A stretch of 17,533 bases of DNA from JANTGF01 sp033791445 (GTDB lineage Bacteria > Bacteroidota > Bacteroidia > Bacteroidales > VadinHA17), in contig JASJGS010000269.1 in the NCBI GenBank assembly GCA_033791445.1, positions 1 through 17,533 of the forward strand, written 5' to 3'. This document shows, in pieces, positions 8,801-15,604 of the stretch. The translations under genes were made by a program, and so were the position numbers. Each line of letters starts with the position of its first letter. The stretch's first letter is position 1. The notes under the pieces were generated by a model, which made no database searches, was not told where the DNA came from, and was given only the letters and a program-made list of their open reading frames with translations.

Positions 8801-10332
8801 CCTTTTAGTAATTTTAGAATCAGAGTATTTGGAGCGGGCATGCCGTCAGTTGTTAATTCTCCAACCCTATAAACCTGCCCATTGAGTGTATATTCGTAGG
8901 CTACTCCCAGCACCTCATCAGCATTAAGTGAAGTATTCAAAGAAATATAACCCAACTTCCGGTTTATAGTAAACTCCCTTTCGGTAAGTTTCCTTGCGGT
9001 TTCAATTTTTTCATAATCCTGCCCGATTACAAATCCTGGTTCCAGGGGGGCCAATGTTGAAGTAATGTTGTTTATATCCCTAATCCCTGAATAGGTGGTT
9101 GATAAAGATTCATATTGCCCGTTTAATAGGTTATCAGGAATTACACCAGACTGGGTTTGCTGAAACTCAGGAACGGAATTGTAGATATTTGCACTTGATT
9201 CAGCAAGGTCCATAAATCCAGCAATATTTCTTGATTCTTCAAACCTATTCGATTTGTTGGTTACCCAGATTTCGATTTTTTCAATGTTGATACCAGTATT
9301 TATTATTGGAAGGTTTTTCAGAGCCTCGTCGTAGTTGTCTCTAAAGTAGTGCGACAAGAAGAAGTGTTTGTTTCCTTCATAATCTATCGCTTCAACATCA
9401 AATTCGTCTATCTGAGCACCACCTTTTACTTCAATAACAGAGGTTTCTCCTTTTTGTTGAGAGAATATGGTTGCAATTGATAATTTTCCAAACTGGAATT
9501 CGGTTTTTAGTCCAAAAAGGCTTTGACTACCTGTGATTAATGTTCCTGGTAAAGGAAATGTCACGTTTCCTGCCTCAATTTTTTTAATGATCTCATCTTC
9601 TTTACCGGCATATTCCAATTTGGTTTGATTCTCGAAATCAAATGTTGCCTCCGTATTATAATTGACACCCAGCCTTACCTTGTCACCAATGGTACCCGTA
9701 ACATTCATTTGGATTTTTTCCTGAAAATCGAAAGTCGTTACCTTTCTTAAGCGTTCAGAAAGTGTTGGATTGTCAATTCTTGAGATATTTACACCAAAAA
9801 TCAGCTCAGCTGATCCCTGAGGAACAATGTTTATCGCATTGCTTCCAAAGACTTTGTCAAAACCTTCACCTCCAACCCTGAATTCAGGAATTAGGGAAGT
9901 TCTAAAATCTTTCACATTACCAGTAGCTTTTTGTCTCCAGTACTCTCTCATTTCCTGGTCGAATTTCCATTTCTGGTATTCCTCCAGTGACATGGTGACC
10001 GGTGGCCTGTAATTCAGATCTCCAATTTTCTCGTAAATAGTGTACTGGTTGCTAGAGGCATCGTAGATAACAGATTTTTTAATATTGGAAGGAGAAGCCA
10101 AATATAATCCTGATTTGTACCCTGGAATAAAGGGATTGCCTGAATCGTCACCGAATGGATATCTTAGATCTGGTGTAGTATCCAGGGCAGTAGAGTCCTG
10201 AAATAAATAATCTAAATCGAGTTTGTAAAAATGACTGTTTGAGGGCTTTGAAAAGCCTGGTAAACAGCCGACTATAAGCCAGATCAGGATAAAGGCAGGG
10301 CCGAACACAGAATATTTAGATGTACTCTTCAA
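2881..10332 (-). CDS. sprA: SprA, outer-membrane translocon of the type IX secretion system
   Basis: 2483 residues, close to the roughly 2400 of Flavobacterium johnsoniae SprA (Sov in Porphyromonas gingivalis). SprA is the giant beta-barrel through which type IX cargo crosses the outer membrane, and it is also needed for gliding in gliding species. Visible marks: a signal sequence at about 1-28; the conserved N-terminal block with LRYPFGDDSGNPF (about 56-68) and MSLEEYQKWKFDQEMREYW; the first barrel-like section with GDKVRLGVNYNTEATFDFEN; the conserved YIDDFEGSE segment near residue 832; GEIWLNELRLTDF near 1515; and many alternating hydrophobic strands up to the C-terminal strand NIGFSLRFTLAQ, typical of outer-membrane barrels. 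There is no ATG near the N-terminus and an in-frame stop lies just upstream (10339-10341), so the start is most likely TTG at 10332; the next option, GTG at residue 9, would lose the charged part of the signal. It lies 20 bases after ruvA and is probably cotranscribed. The reading frame is intact. Confidence 0.96.
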   Translation of the reverse strand: MKSTSKYSVFGPAFILIWLIVGCLPGFSKPSNSHFYKLDLDYLFQDSTALDTTPDLRYPFGDDSGNPFIPGYKSGLYLASPSNIKKSVIYDASSNQYTIYEKIGDLNYRPPVTMSLEEYQKWKFDQEMREYWRQKATGNVKDFRTSLIPEFRVGGEGFDKVFGSNAINIVPQGSAELIFGVNISRIDNPTLSERLRKVTTFDFQEKIQMNVTGTIGDKVRLGVNYNTEATFDFENQTKLEYAGKEDEIIKKIEAGNVTFPLPGTLITGSQSLFGLKTEFQFGKLSIATIFSQQKGETSVIEVKGGAQIDEFDVEAIDYEGNKHFFLSHYFRDNYDEALKNLPIINTGINIEKIEIWVTNKSNRFEESRNIAGFMDLAESSANIYNSVPEFQQTQSGVIPDNLLNGQYESLSTTYSGIRDINNITSTLAPLEPGFVIGQDYEKIETARKLTEREFTINRKLGYISLNTSLNADEVLGVAYEYTLNGQVYRVGELTTDGMPAPNTLILKLLKGTNLTPKFPTWDLMMKNIYSIGAYQVNQKDFQLHVLYQDDKSGNAVNYISDGAIANKILLEVLNLDNLDSQLEPNPDGRFDFMPGITIYPENGRIIFPVLEPFGSYLREKIGNDAIASKYIFQELYDSTKTKAQQISEKNKFLLSGSFSSSSSSDIALNALNVPKGSVKVVAGGIQLTENVDYTVDYNLGRVKIINPGLLESQTPIQVSLESNQLFAIQTKTLLGTHLNYKISDNFNIGGTLLNLNERPLTQKVNIGEEPMSNIMWGLNTSYQTESQLLTNIVDWLPFIETKAPSSIRFTGEFAQLIPGASKAIGKSGTSYIDDFEGSETSIDMKSLNAWVVSSVPFGQSDLFPEQQIRNNRITGYNRSKLAWYYIDPLFLRNNSSTPDYIKNNPDYQSSHFVREIFESEIWPNKESPSGIPTNIAVLNLALYPDEKGPYNYDTEPTSYTSGVNPDGTLADPETRWGGIMREVQTNDFEAANIQYIKFWVMDPFVEDPGHEGGELYFNLGDISEDILNDSRKGFENGLPSSPEVIDVDTTVWGRVPTKQSLVNAFDNDINSRTYQDIGLDGLLDSDEQSFFQDYLDSLQAIVDPLVFQQMILDPSTDNYHYYRGSDYDAERLGILERYKKYNGLEGNSPTAEQSNESYPTSASTLPDVEDINRDNTLGETESYFQYKVDIKPDRMQIGQNYVTDVVTANVTFANGQQSSVNWYQFKIPLTDYNRAIGSIQDFKSIRFMRMFLKGFENPVILRFAELELVRGEWRKYDYSLLQGGENISVPQPTPGFFEISAVNIEENSSKAPVNYVLPPGFNREIDPTNPQLQQLNEQSMSLYIKDLEDGDARAAFKNTDFDFRKYKKLQMEIHAEALPEESLTDDELSVFIRLGTDYRDNYYEYEVPLKVTPPGRYNDDDENDRYIVWPEENRVEINLEDFQELKLLRNAALRRIGSNIKPSDIYSISKDGKKIKIAGNPNLSNIRTIMLGIRNPHQNVNDLVDDGLSKSGEIWLNELRLTDFDNKSGWAANARLQAQLADFGSIDLAGQTIKPGFGSIEKKVGQRAMEEVLEYDISANLELGKFFPEKANVNIPMYLGHSESVVNPEYNPMDPDIPLKAALSHAETKEEKDSIKYYAQDYTRRRSINFTNVNVAKRSAKPKPWDPANFSAHYAFNEILSRNVKTEINVEKNHRGGLSYIYNPNPKNITPFQNTQALNGKALKLIKDFNFTPYPNYLSFRTDITRFYNEVKTRNIDNPDLLINPTFRKDFFWNRYYDLRWDITKSLKFDFTAGNIARIDEPQGGVDKNRYKDEYDIWKDSVLVSLKNFGRNTHYYHSFNVSYTVPINKLPLLDWVTLTARYNATYDWHTGPQFPDSSNINLGNRIQNSNTGQLNGQLNLVNLYNKIGYLRDVNQKSRSGNLGKEQEKRYKSVTYERENMRLKANEPKAINHKLMTEDVTVKVFDSDNNEIEGNVKIDNERRVIFTADQDYNNTSVIVEGQVERKPNPLTMITEVTTRILMGVRNISLSYSQNEGTVLPGYLPKTKVMGISKVDGVNAPGIPFILGYQDRGFADNAVRNGWLTTDTVLNAAYLMTHSENFNFRSTIEPIRGLRIDLTANRRISQNYRAYYLSDMNGNFPDSARNPIYSGNFSMSYITLGTSFEKVSSDNNYQSANFNRFIENTVIISERLANNRQASDPSYNPDIDPETGLPIEGDYKNGYDVTSQEVLIPAFLATYANRDPNRIGLDALPSIWDILPNWRLTFDGLNRLEFIKKHFRSITLSHIYRSSYDIGAYRTNLNFDESEGFRGLDYNFLPEYDIAAVSLNEQFSPLINIDMVWRNGITTRAEIKKSRTLSLSLSNNQLTQISNDEIVFGTGYRFNDLQFVIKAGGGQKEFKSDLNLRADVSIRDNVTVMRKIVEETNEPTAGQRIITLKFTADYVLSDRFNLRLFFDRIVNKQPYIARTFPTYNTNIGFSLRFTLAQ

Positions 10333-10352
10333 TAGTGTTCAGGATATAGGGT

Positions 10353-10934
10353 CTATAATCTATTTAATGCTTCCCGGAGTAAATCTTCAACTGAAATTTT
10401 AGGGTTCTTTGAAATTATTTCATCAACAATTTTTGTGACAGATGATTTTGAAAACCCCAAGGTAGCTAAAGCAGATAACGATTCTTCTTTGATCCTATTG
10501 CTTGAAATATCAAATATTTCACTCGTTTCAGATGTTTTGCCCACTTTATCCCTTAAATCAACAATTACCCTCTGAGCTGTTTTTGCACCTATCCCTTTTA
10601 TGTTTTTTAGAACTGGCACATTGCCTGTAGTAATTGCAACTTTAACCTCTTCCGGAGTAAGTGCCGAAAGAATCATCCTGGCAGTATTTGCACCAATTCC
10701 TGAAACGGATAAAAGTAGCTGGAAAATTCCTCTTTCTTCAACACTAGAGAATCCATACAAAAGATGAGCATCTTCACGGACTATCTCATGGATGAATAAT
10801 TTAGCTTCAGATGTCTCATTAAGTTGAGAGTAGGTATTCAAGGAAATATTGATCAGGTAGCCAATATTTCCAATATCTAATACAGCATTGGTAGGTGTAA
10901 GACTTGTGATCTTACCATTAAGATACTCAAACAT
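10353..10934 (-). CDS. ruvA: Holliday junction branch migration protein RuvA
   Basis: 193 residues from ATG at 10934. RuvA binds four-way DNA junctions as a tetramer and loads the RuvB motor for branch migration in recombinational repair. The N-terminal OB-fold begins MFEYLNGKI, as in the family. Two helix-hairpin-helix motifs follow, LLSVSGIGANTARMIL (74-89) and LKNIKGIGAKTAQRVIVDL (109-127), then an acidic/Ser-rich linker (133-148) and the small RuvB-binding domain (about 149-193). The frame stays open upstream to a TTG at 10970, but the 12 extra residues (AILVVHFIV...) are not part of normal RuvA, so the ATG is preferred. RuvB and RuvC are not nearby. sprA starts 20 bases after the stop. 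Confidence 0.96.
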   Translation of the reverse strand: MFEYLNGKITSLTPTNAVLDIGNIGYLINISLNTYSQLNETSEAKLFIHEIVREDAHLLYGFSSVEERGIFQLLLSVSGIGANTARMILSALTPEEVKVAITTGNVPVLKNIKGIGAKTAQRVIVDLRDKVGKTSETSEIFDISSNRIKEESLSALATLGFSKSSVTKIVDEIISKNPKISVEDLLREALNRL

Positions 10935-11242
10935 AGGGTTTACAATAAAATGAACAACTAAAATAGCCAAAAAAGTACAAGGAGGTAATAGTTAGGCCGA
11001 ATATTTAGAATAACCTTTGGAATATTTACAAATTCAATATTTGCAGGATTTTTAGGAACTAACTATTATCTGCCTCTTCAGTGTACGGAAAGTGAGGATT
11101 AAAGTTTCGAAAAAACATACTGGTTGAATGTTGTGAAATTATTGGTTTACTGACACTTAGTATCGATGGCCTCGATTTAAAGTTTTAAGTATAAAAAAGG
11201 GGGCTGTTAAACCCCCTTCAATTATTAAAACGAAATTAAAGC
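10935..11242. other. Intergenic region upstream of ruvA
   Basis: This 308-base gap lies between the maeB stop and the ruvA start. It holds the maeB terminator (listed separately) and, by position, the promoter for ruvA-sprA. The best -7 candidate on the minus strand is TGAATTTG at 11029-11036, one mismatch from TAnnTTTG, with no TTG at the expected distance. A short inverted repeat ATCGA-tggcc-TCGAT is at 11162-11176. I see no gene. Confidence 0.5.
11191..11218 (-). terminator. Rho-independent terminator of maeB
   Basis: On the minus strand AAGGGGG and CCCCCTT (11212-11218 with 11197-11203) form a 7-base stem with five G-C pairs and an 8-base loop, followed directly by a run of T's (the A-run at 11193-11198). 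It lies 25 bases after the maeB stop codon. This is the clearest terminator in the window and separates maeB from ruvA-sprA. Confidence 0.9.
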
Positions 11243-13516
11243 TTATTCTTTCTCAGCGTAGTACTGAGCATCAATAACTGCAATGGCTGTCATATCAACA
11301 ATCTCTCGTACAGTACTTTCCCTCTGAATAATATGAATTGGTTTATTCACACCCAGAAGAATTGGGCCTATCACTTCAGCACCACCAATTTGTTGCATTA
11401 TTTTATATGCAATGTTTCCAGAATTAAGGTCCGGGAATATCAAGGTGTTTACTTCCTTTTTGTATAATTTTGAAAATGGAAATACTTTATCTCTCAACTT
11501 AGTGTTTAAAGCAAAGTTTGCTTGCATTTCACCATCAACAATTAAGTCTGGATACTCAGCATGAAGCCTATTAACTGCAGCTCGGACAGTTTTTGGACTT
11601 TCCTGATCAGCTGATCCAAAATTTGAGTAGGAAACCATTGCGATTCTGGGTTCTATTCCAAATCTTTTGACCTGCTCTGATGCCAACAGGGTTGTATCCA
11701 CAAAGTCCTGGACATCTGGATTTACATTCATTGTAACATCAGCAAAGAAGAGAGGTCCACGCTTGGTTATAACCATGTACATACCAACAATATGCTTTTG
11801 TTCTGTAGGGCCAACAATATCAAGGACAGGACGAATGGCTTCTGTATATTTCCGTGTCATACCTGAGATATAAGCATCAGCATCTCCCTGTTCCACCATC
11901 ATTACTCCAAAGTAATCTCGGTGTTTCATTTTTTCTTTTGAGGAGTTATGCCCAATTCCTCTTCTTTTTCTTTGTTCGTAGAATATCTTAGCGTATTCCT
12001 GTCTTCTATCTGTTACTTTTTTACTGGAAGGATCAAGAATAATTGCAGTCTCTAACTCAAGTCCATTTTTTTCAATCGTCTTTTTTATTTTACTCTTTCT
12101 ACCAAGGAGAATTGGCATGGCTATTCCCTGATGAATGATATCCTGTGCTGCCTTCAAAATAGTGAGGTTTTCCCCTTCAGAAAATACTACTTTTTTGGGA
12201 TCTTTAGTTGCCTTTAACCTTATGGTTTTCAGTATTTTAATATCATAACCAAGACGTTTGTTCAATTCTTCAGCATAGGCATCCCAATCTGTAATTGGAT
12301 TGCGTGCTACTCCGGAGTCCATTGCTGCTTTTGCAACAGCAGAAGCAACATTTACTATTAATCGTTGGTCCATGGGTTTAGGAATGATGTATTCCTTACC
12401 AAATACCAGATTTTGAACATTATAGGCTCTGTTTACATAATCAGGAACTGGCTCCTTAGCAAGATCAGCGAGGGCTTTTACGGCTGCAATTTTCATTTCC
12501 TCGTTAATTTTCGTAGCCCTTACATCTAATGCACCTCTAAATATAAATGGGAAACCGAGTACATTGTTGATTTGATTCGGATAATCTGACCTCCCTGTGG
12601 CAAAGATTACATCATCCCGGGTTGCCATAGCATCTTCATAGGTTATCTCAGGATCAGGATTGGCCATCGCAAAAACAATGGGGTTTGGGGCCATAGTGGC
12701 CAGCATTTCTTTTGAAATCATACCACCTACTGATAGGCCCAAACAGATATCAGCATCCTTCATTGCATCGGCAAGGGTATTCAGATCACGAGTAGTGATA
12801 AATTCTTTTTTAGACTCATTTAAATCGGTACGTTTACTGTTGATAACACCCTTGCTATCAACCATTACTACGTTTTCAGGTTTAATACCCATGAATATAT
12901 ACAGACGAGTACAGGAAACGGCAGCAGCACCGGCGCCACTCACTACCATCTTCAAATCTCCAATTTTTTTCCCATTTAACTCAAGTGCATTCATCAGTCC
13001 GGCTCCAGAAATAATTGCAGTACCGTGCTGATCATCGTGAAATACAGGAATATCTAGTTCCTCTTTAAGTCGATTTTCAATTTCGAAACATTCAGGAGCC
13101 TTGATATCTTCAAGGTTAATTCCTCCAAAAGTTGGTGCAATAGCTTTCACTATCTGGATGATTTTCTCGGGATCTTTCTCATCAACTTCAATATCAAAGA
13201 CATCGATATCGGCAAAAACTTTAAAAAGCAAACCTTTACCTTCCATAACAGGCTTTCCTCCCAATGGACCGATATCACCCAAGCCTAATACTGCAGTTCC
13301 ATTAGAAATTACTGCAACGAGGTTTCCTTTGGCAGTATATTTATACGCATCTTCCGGATTTTTTTCTATCTCCAGGCATGGAACTGCCACTCCCGGTGTA
13401 TAAGCAAGGGAGAGGTCGTATTGTGATTGATAAGGTTTTGTTGGAATAACTTCAATTTTCCCAGGTCGTCCTGAAGAATGATAATCAAGTGCAACCTTCT
13501 TTTGAATTTTTGACAT
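11243..13516 (-). CDS. maeB: NADP-dependent malic enzyme, malic enzyme-phosphotransacetylase fusion type
   Basis: 757 residues from ATG at 13516, matching the 759 of E. coli MaeB. It decarboxylates malate to pyruvate with reduction of NADP in the cytoplasm, giving NADPH for biosynthesis. The malic domain shows YTPGVAVPC (39-47, with the catalytic-region Tyr), GTAVLGLGDIGPLGGKPVMEGK (73-94, ending in the conserved Lys), FHDDQHGTAI (159-168, metal-binding region) and the nucleotide-binding GAGAAA (194-199). From about residue 430 (VVFSEGENLTILKAAQ onward) the C-terminal half is a phosphotransacetylase-like domain. In MaeB enzymes this domain has no transacetylase role and is thought to sense acetyl-CoA. 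A longer frame begins at TTG 13543, but that codon is inside the -7 promoter element, so the ATG is the start. It is followed by a strong terminator and so is a single-gene unit. Confidence 0.96.
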   Translation of the reverse strand: MSKIQKKVALDYHSSGRPGKIEVIPTKPYQSQYDLSLAYTPGVAVPCLEIEKNPEDAYKYTAKGNLVAVISNGTAVLGLGDIGPLGGKPVMEGKGLLFKVFADIDVFDIEVDEKDPEKIIQIVKAIAPTFGGINLEDIKAPECFEIENRLKEELDIPVFHDDQHGTAIISGAGLMNALELNGKKIGDLKMVVSGAGAAAVSCTRLYIFMGIKPENVVMVDSKGVINSKRTDLNESKKEFITTRDLNTLADAMKDADICLGLSVGGMISKEMLATMAPNPIVFAMANPDPEITYEDAMATRDDVIFATGRSDYPNQINNVLGFPFIFRGALDVRATKINEEMKIAAVKALADLAKEPVPDYVNRAYNVQNLVFGKEYIIPKPMDQRLIVNVASAVAKAAMDSGVARNPITDWDAYAEELNKRLGYDIKILKTIRLKATKDPKKVVFSEGENLTILKAAQDIIHQGIAMPILLGRKSKIKKTIEKNGLELETAIILDPSSKKVTDRRQEYAKIFYEQRKRRGIGHNSSKEKMKHRDYFGVMMVEQGDADAYISGMTRKYTEAIRPVLDIVGPTEQKHIVGMYMVITKRGPLFFADVTMNVNPDVQDFVDTTLLASEQVKRFGIEPRIAMVSYSNFGSADQESPKTVRAAVNRLHAEYPDLIVDGEMQANFALNTKLRDKVFPFSKLYKKEVNTLIFPDLNSGNIAYKIMQQIGGAEVIGPILLGVNKPIHIIQRESTVREIVDMTAIAVIDAQYYAEKE

Positions 13517-13540
13517 TGTAATAGGTTTATTTAATTTCTT

Positions 13541-13568
13541 CAAAATTAAAAATTATTATAGTGATCAA
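13541..13568 (-). promoter_or_regulatory. Bacteroidota-type promoter of maeB
   Basis: On the minus strand TTG (13568-13566), 17 bases, then TAATTTTG (13548-13541). This is an exact match to the primary sigma factor consensus reported for Bacteroidota (TTG, 17-23 bases, TAnnTTTG). Transcription should begin near 13534-13537, leaving a leader of about 20 bases before the ATG at 13516. It also rules out the TTG at 13543 as a start codon. Confidence 0.75.
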
Positions 13569-13700
13569 TTAAGACTTTCGTCATAATAGATACATTCCTT
13601 ATATGTTTTACAACAGCGAGTTGGGATAATACTTAATTTCCTCAATGCTCTGTACTTATGTGCTGATAGCTTAAGAAAAAAAATACTCAGAGCTCAAATT

Positions 13701-15554
13701 TTATTTGACTTTTGTTGCCTTGAAATCATCTAAATAGAAGATCGCTTCTTCTTCTGGATCATCTGCCCCTATGAGCGGTGGTCCAGGCTCTTCATTTGGA
13801 GTTTTGCGGTTGGGCAGGTTTCTGAACGGTCCTGTTCTAAAGGAAACCCTTTCCACTGACTTTACAGCCTCAGCTAACTTTAGGTCAGAAGCTTGCTTCT
13901 CACCATCAATCCAGATCGAATATTTTCCATATGGAGAGGCATCTATCTGGACCTTAATTTCAACCCAATTATTTTTGCGAAAGGTGGATATAACTTTAAA
14001 ATTATTCCCATCATTGGTCCCAATTTCCCCTTTTTCACTAAAGTTTATGCGAATTGGCCTGTTCCCATATTTATCTGTAATATCTATTTCGAATGGATGT
14101 TTAGTCAGTTGCTCAACATTAACTTTAAAACTGATTTCAGCATTTTCACTCTCTTCAAATATTCGGATAGCTCTTGCATAATCATAGGGATCTCTATCCT
14201 TAAATTGGATACATGTATTACCCTTAATCTTAACAAGTTCAATCGGCGCCCATTTTGGATTATAGGTATTCCAATTTTTAATAGCCTTTCCGGGCTCCAT
14301 TATTTCAAAATCGTCATCCACATCAATATCCACGGAATAAGAAATGGGTAAAGGAACTCTGCTTACCCAGATATCTTCTTTATTCATACTGTAAGTGAGC
14401 CACATATCTTCTCCAGGAGGATCCCCATTTCCTTCAACAATCCCTCTGACATAGCAGGGTCCAAAATCTTTCCATCTTCCAAAGAATCTCCTTGGAGGCA
14501 CTTCCCCCTGTACGAGTAGCATATCGTCAAAAATAATACCATCATCGCTTGAAATTACAATGAGAGGATACCGGTATTCATCTATTTCAACGGGATTATA
14601 AACCATGGCATACCGGCCGTCTTTGGTTTCCTGACCCCAGTTCTTACCGCCAGCCATGATCAATGTTGGAGATTTAACAGGCTTTGAGAAGCTCATTCCT
14701 CCATCTTCAGAAATTGCACATATTGACTTTTTCCATAGGGCAACAATATTGCCATCTTTTCTGTGATAGTAAGATAGGGCAGAGCCTGCTTCCTGAATGC
14801 TATAAAAGTCATCCAGGCCTTTGTCTTCATCCCACCACTGCATGGTTTTGAGCCTATCGTTCAACAGATTCTTGCAAGCTTTCACAAAACCATGATCTCT
14901 GGATTGAGTATAAAATGGAAAACTGGTATTACTCTCATTCCAATTCGTATGACTGCTATATCGTATAAAATAAATGGGCCCCAAACTACCATCTTCATAT
15001 ACTTCCCTTACCACCCGGCCAATTCCACCTTCCATAAATGGATCTTCCGAATGGCCGTAAAAGGCCACAGTCAGAAGTCGACCTTCAGGCGAAACATAAA
15101 AGCCCATTCTCTGATGCATCATATACCCGGTTGAACCTTCAGGTATTTTTACCCCTTCTGGAGGCTTATAATGTGGGAAAATAACGCTTGGTTTACTCCA
15201 AACCCTGCCATCCGGAGAAGTTGTCATAAGGGTATGCCCGGGAGGAATGTGCTCATCTACTGGATTACTAAGGTACTGTTGATAAAAATTACCTTTCCAG
15301 TAGGCCAGGTTGGATGCATGGCTGTATGTCCAGCCAAAACCAGCGGCTAATTCAGGATGGGTTCGGTTAACCCTGACTGTTTGCCTGCTTTCGGTTCCTA
15401 TTGCATATTTCAAGCGGCCTTCATGTACATTTGGATCAATCGTAACTCCTCCAATATATCGCACAGGCTCATTGATACTACCTGTTTGAGCTTTAGCTTG
15501 AAAAAATACAGATAATCCTAGAAGGACAATAAAGGGAGACAAGAAAAACTTCAT
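13701..15554 (-). CDS. Exported BNR/Asp-box beta-propeller enzyme with C-terminal jelly-roll domain
   Basis: 617 residues from ATG. A clear signal peptide ends at QAKA-QT (cleavage after residue 22). Residues about 30-405 form a propeller-like domain with Asp-box sequences SPDGRVW (113-119) and SEDGGMSF (282-289) and a further SSDDGIIF (335-342). The stretches GFGWTYSHASNLAYW (72-86), EHIPPGHTLMTTS (101-113), MMHQRMGFYVS (145-155) and GPIYFIRY (192-199) resemble, as I recall them, propeller enzymes acting at the rhamnose-glucuronate linkage (CAZy GH145/PL42), so a glycosidase or lyase role is plausible but unproven. Residues about 440-615 alternate short strands with DGEKQ and FYLDDFKA, like a LamG/concanavalin-type sugar-binding domain. 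The C-terminus ends KATKVK with no type IX sorting domain, suggesting a periplasmic protein. It starts 50 bases after the preceding gene, probably the same operon. A sialidase label would rest only on the shared fold. Confidence 0.8.
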   Translation of the reverse strand: MKFFLSPFIVLLGLSVFFQAKAQTGSINEPVRYIGGVTIDPNVHEGRLKYAIGTESRQTVRVNRTHPELAAGFGWTYSHASNLAYWKGNFYQQYLSNPVDEHIPPGHTLMTTSPDGRVWSKPSVIFPHYKPPEGVKIPEGSTGYMMHQRMGFYVSPEGRLLTVAFYGHSEDPFMEGGIGRVVREVYEDGSLGPIYFIRYSSHTNWNESNTSFPFYTQSRDHGFVKACKNLLNDRLKTMQWWDEDKGLDDFYSIQEAGSALSYYHRKDGNIVALWKKSICAISEDGGMSFSKPVKSPTLIMAGGKNWGQETKDGRYAMVYNPVEIDEYRYPLIVISSDDGIIFDDMLLVQGEVPPRRFFGRWKDFGPCYVRGIVEGNGDPPGEDMWLTYSMNKEDIWVSRVPLPISYSVDIDVDDDFEIMEPGKAIKNWNTYNPKWAPIELVKIKGNTCIQFKDRDPYDYARAIRIFEESENAEISFKVNVEQLTKHPFEIDITDKYGNRPIRINFSEKGEIGTNDGNNFKVISTFRKNNWVEIKVQIDASPYGKYSIWIDGEKQASDLKLAEAVKSVERVSFRTGPFRNLPNRKTPNEEPGPPLIGADDPEEEAIFYLDDFKATKVK

Positions 15555-15604
15555 GGCTTTTCACGGTTTTTTATCCAGGATGAAAAAGGGATAGATTTTT
15601 TAAC

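Noticed and set aside
10935..10970. Longer RuvA beginning at TTG 10970
   Set aside because: The 12 added residues are hydrophobic and not part of the RuvA OB-fold, whereas the ATG at 10934 gives the standard MFEYLNGKI start.
12660..13403. Plus-strand reading frames of 123 and 100 codons opposite maeB
   Set aside because: They mirror the highly conserved malic enzyme domain in another frame; composition follows the maeB codons and no independent signal is seen.
13517..13543. Longer MaeB beginning at TTG 13543
   Set aside because: That TTG forms the last three bases of an exact TAnnTTTG promoter element, so it would not be in the transcript.
13676..13708. Possible terminator after the exported propeller gene (stem TCAAAT/ATTTGA at 13694-13708 and eight T's at 13676-13683 on the minus strand)
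   Set aside because: The stem is short and AT-rich, overlaps the stop codon and is separated from the T-run by 10 bases; not convincing as a hairpin terminator.
13771..14351. Two overlapping plus-strand reading frames of 136 and 152 codons inside the exported propeller gene
   Set aside because: They are antisense to a gene with a signal peptide and domain motifs, have no family-like sequence of their own and no promoter or start context.
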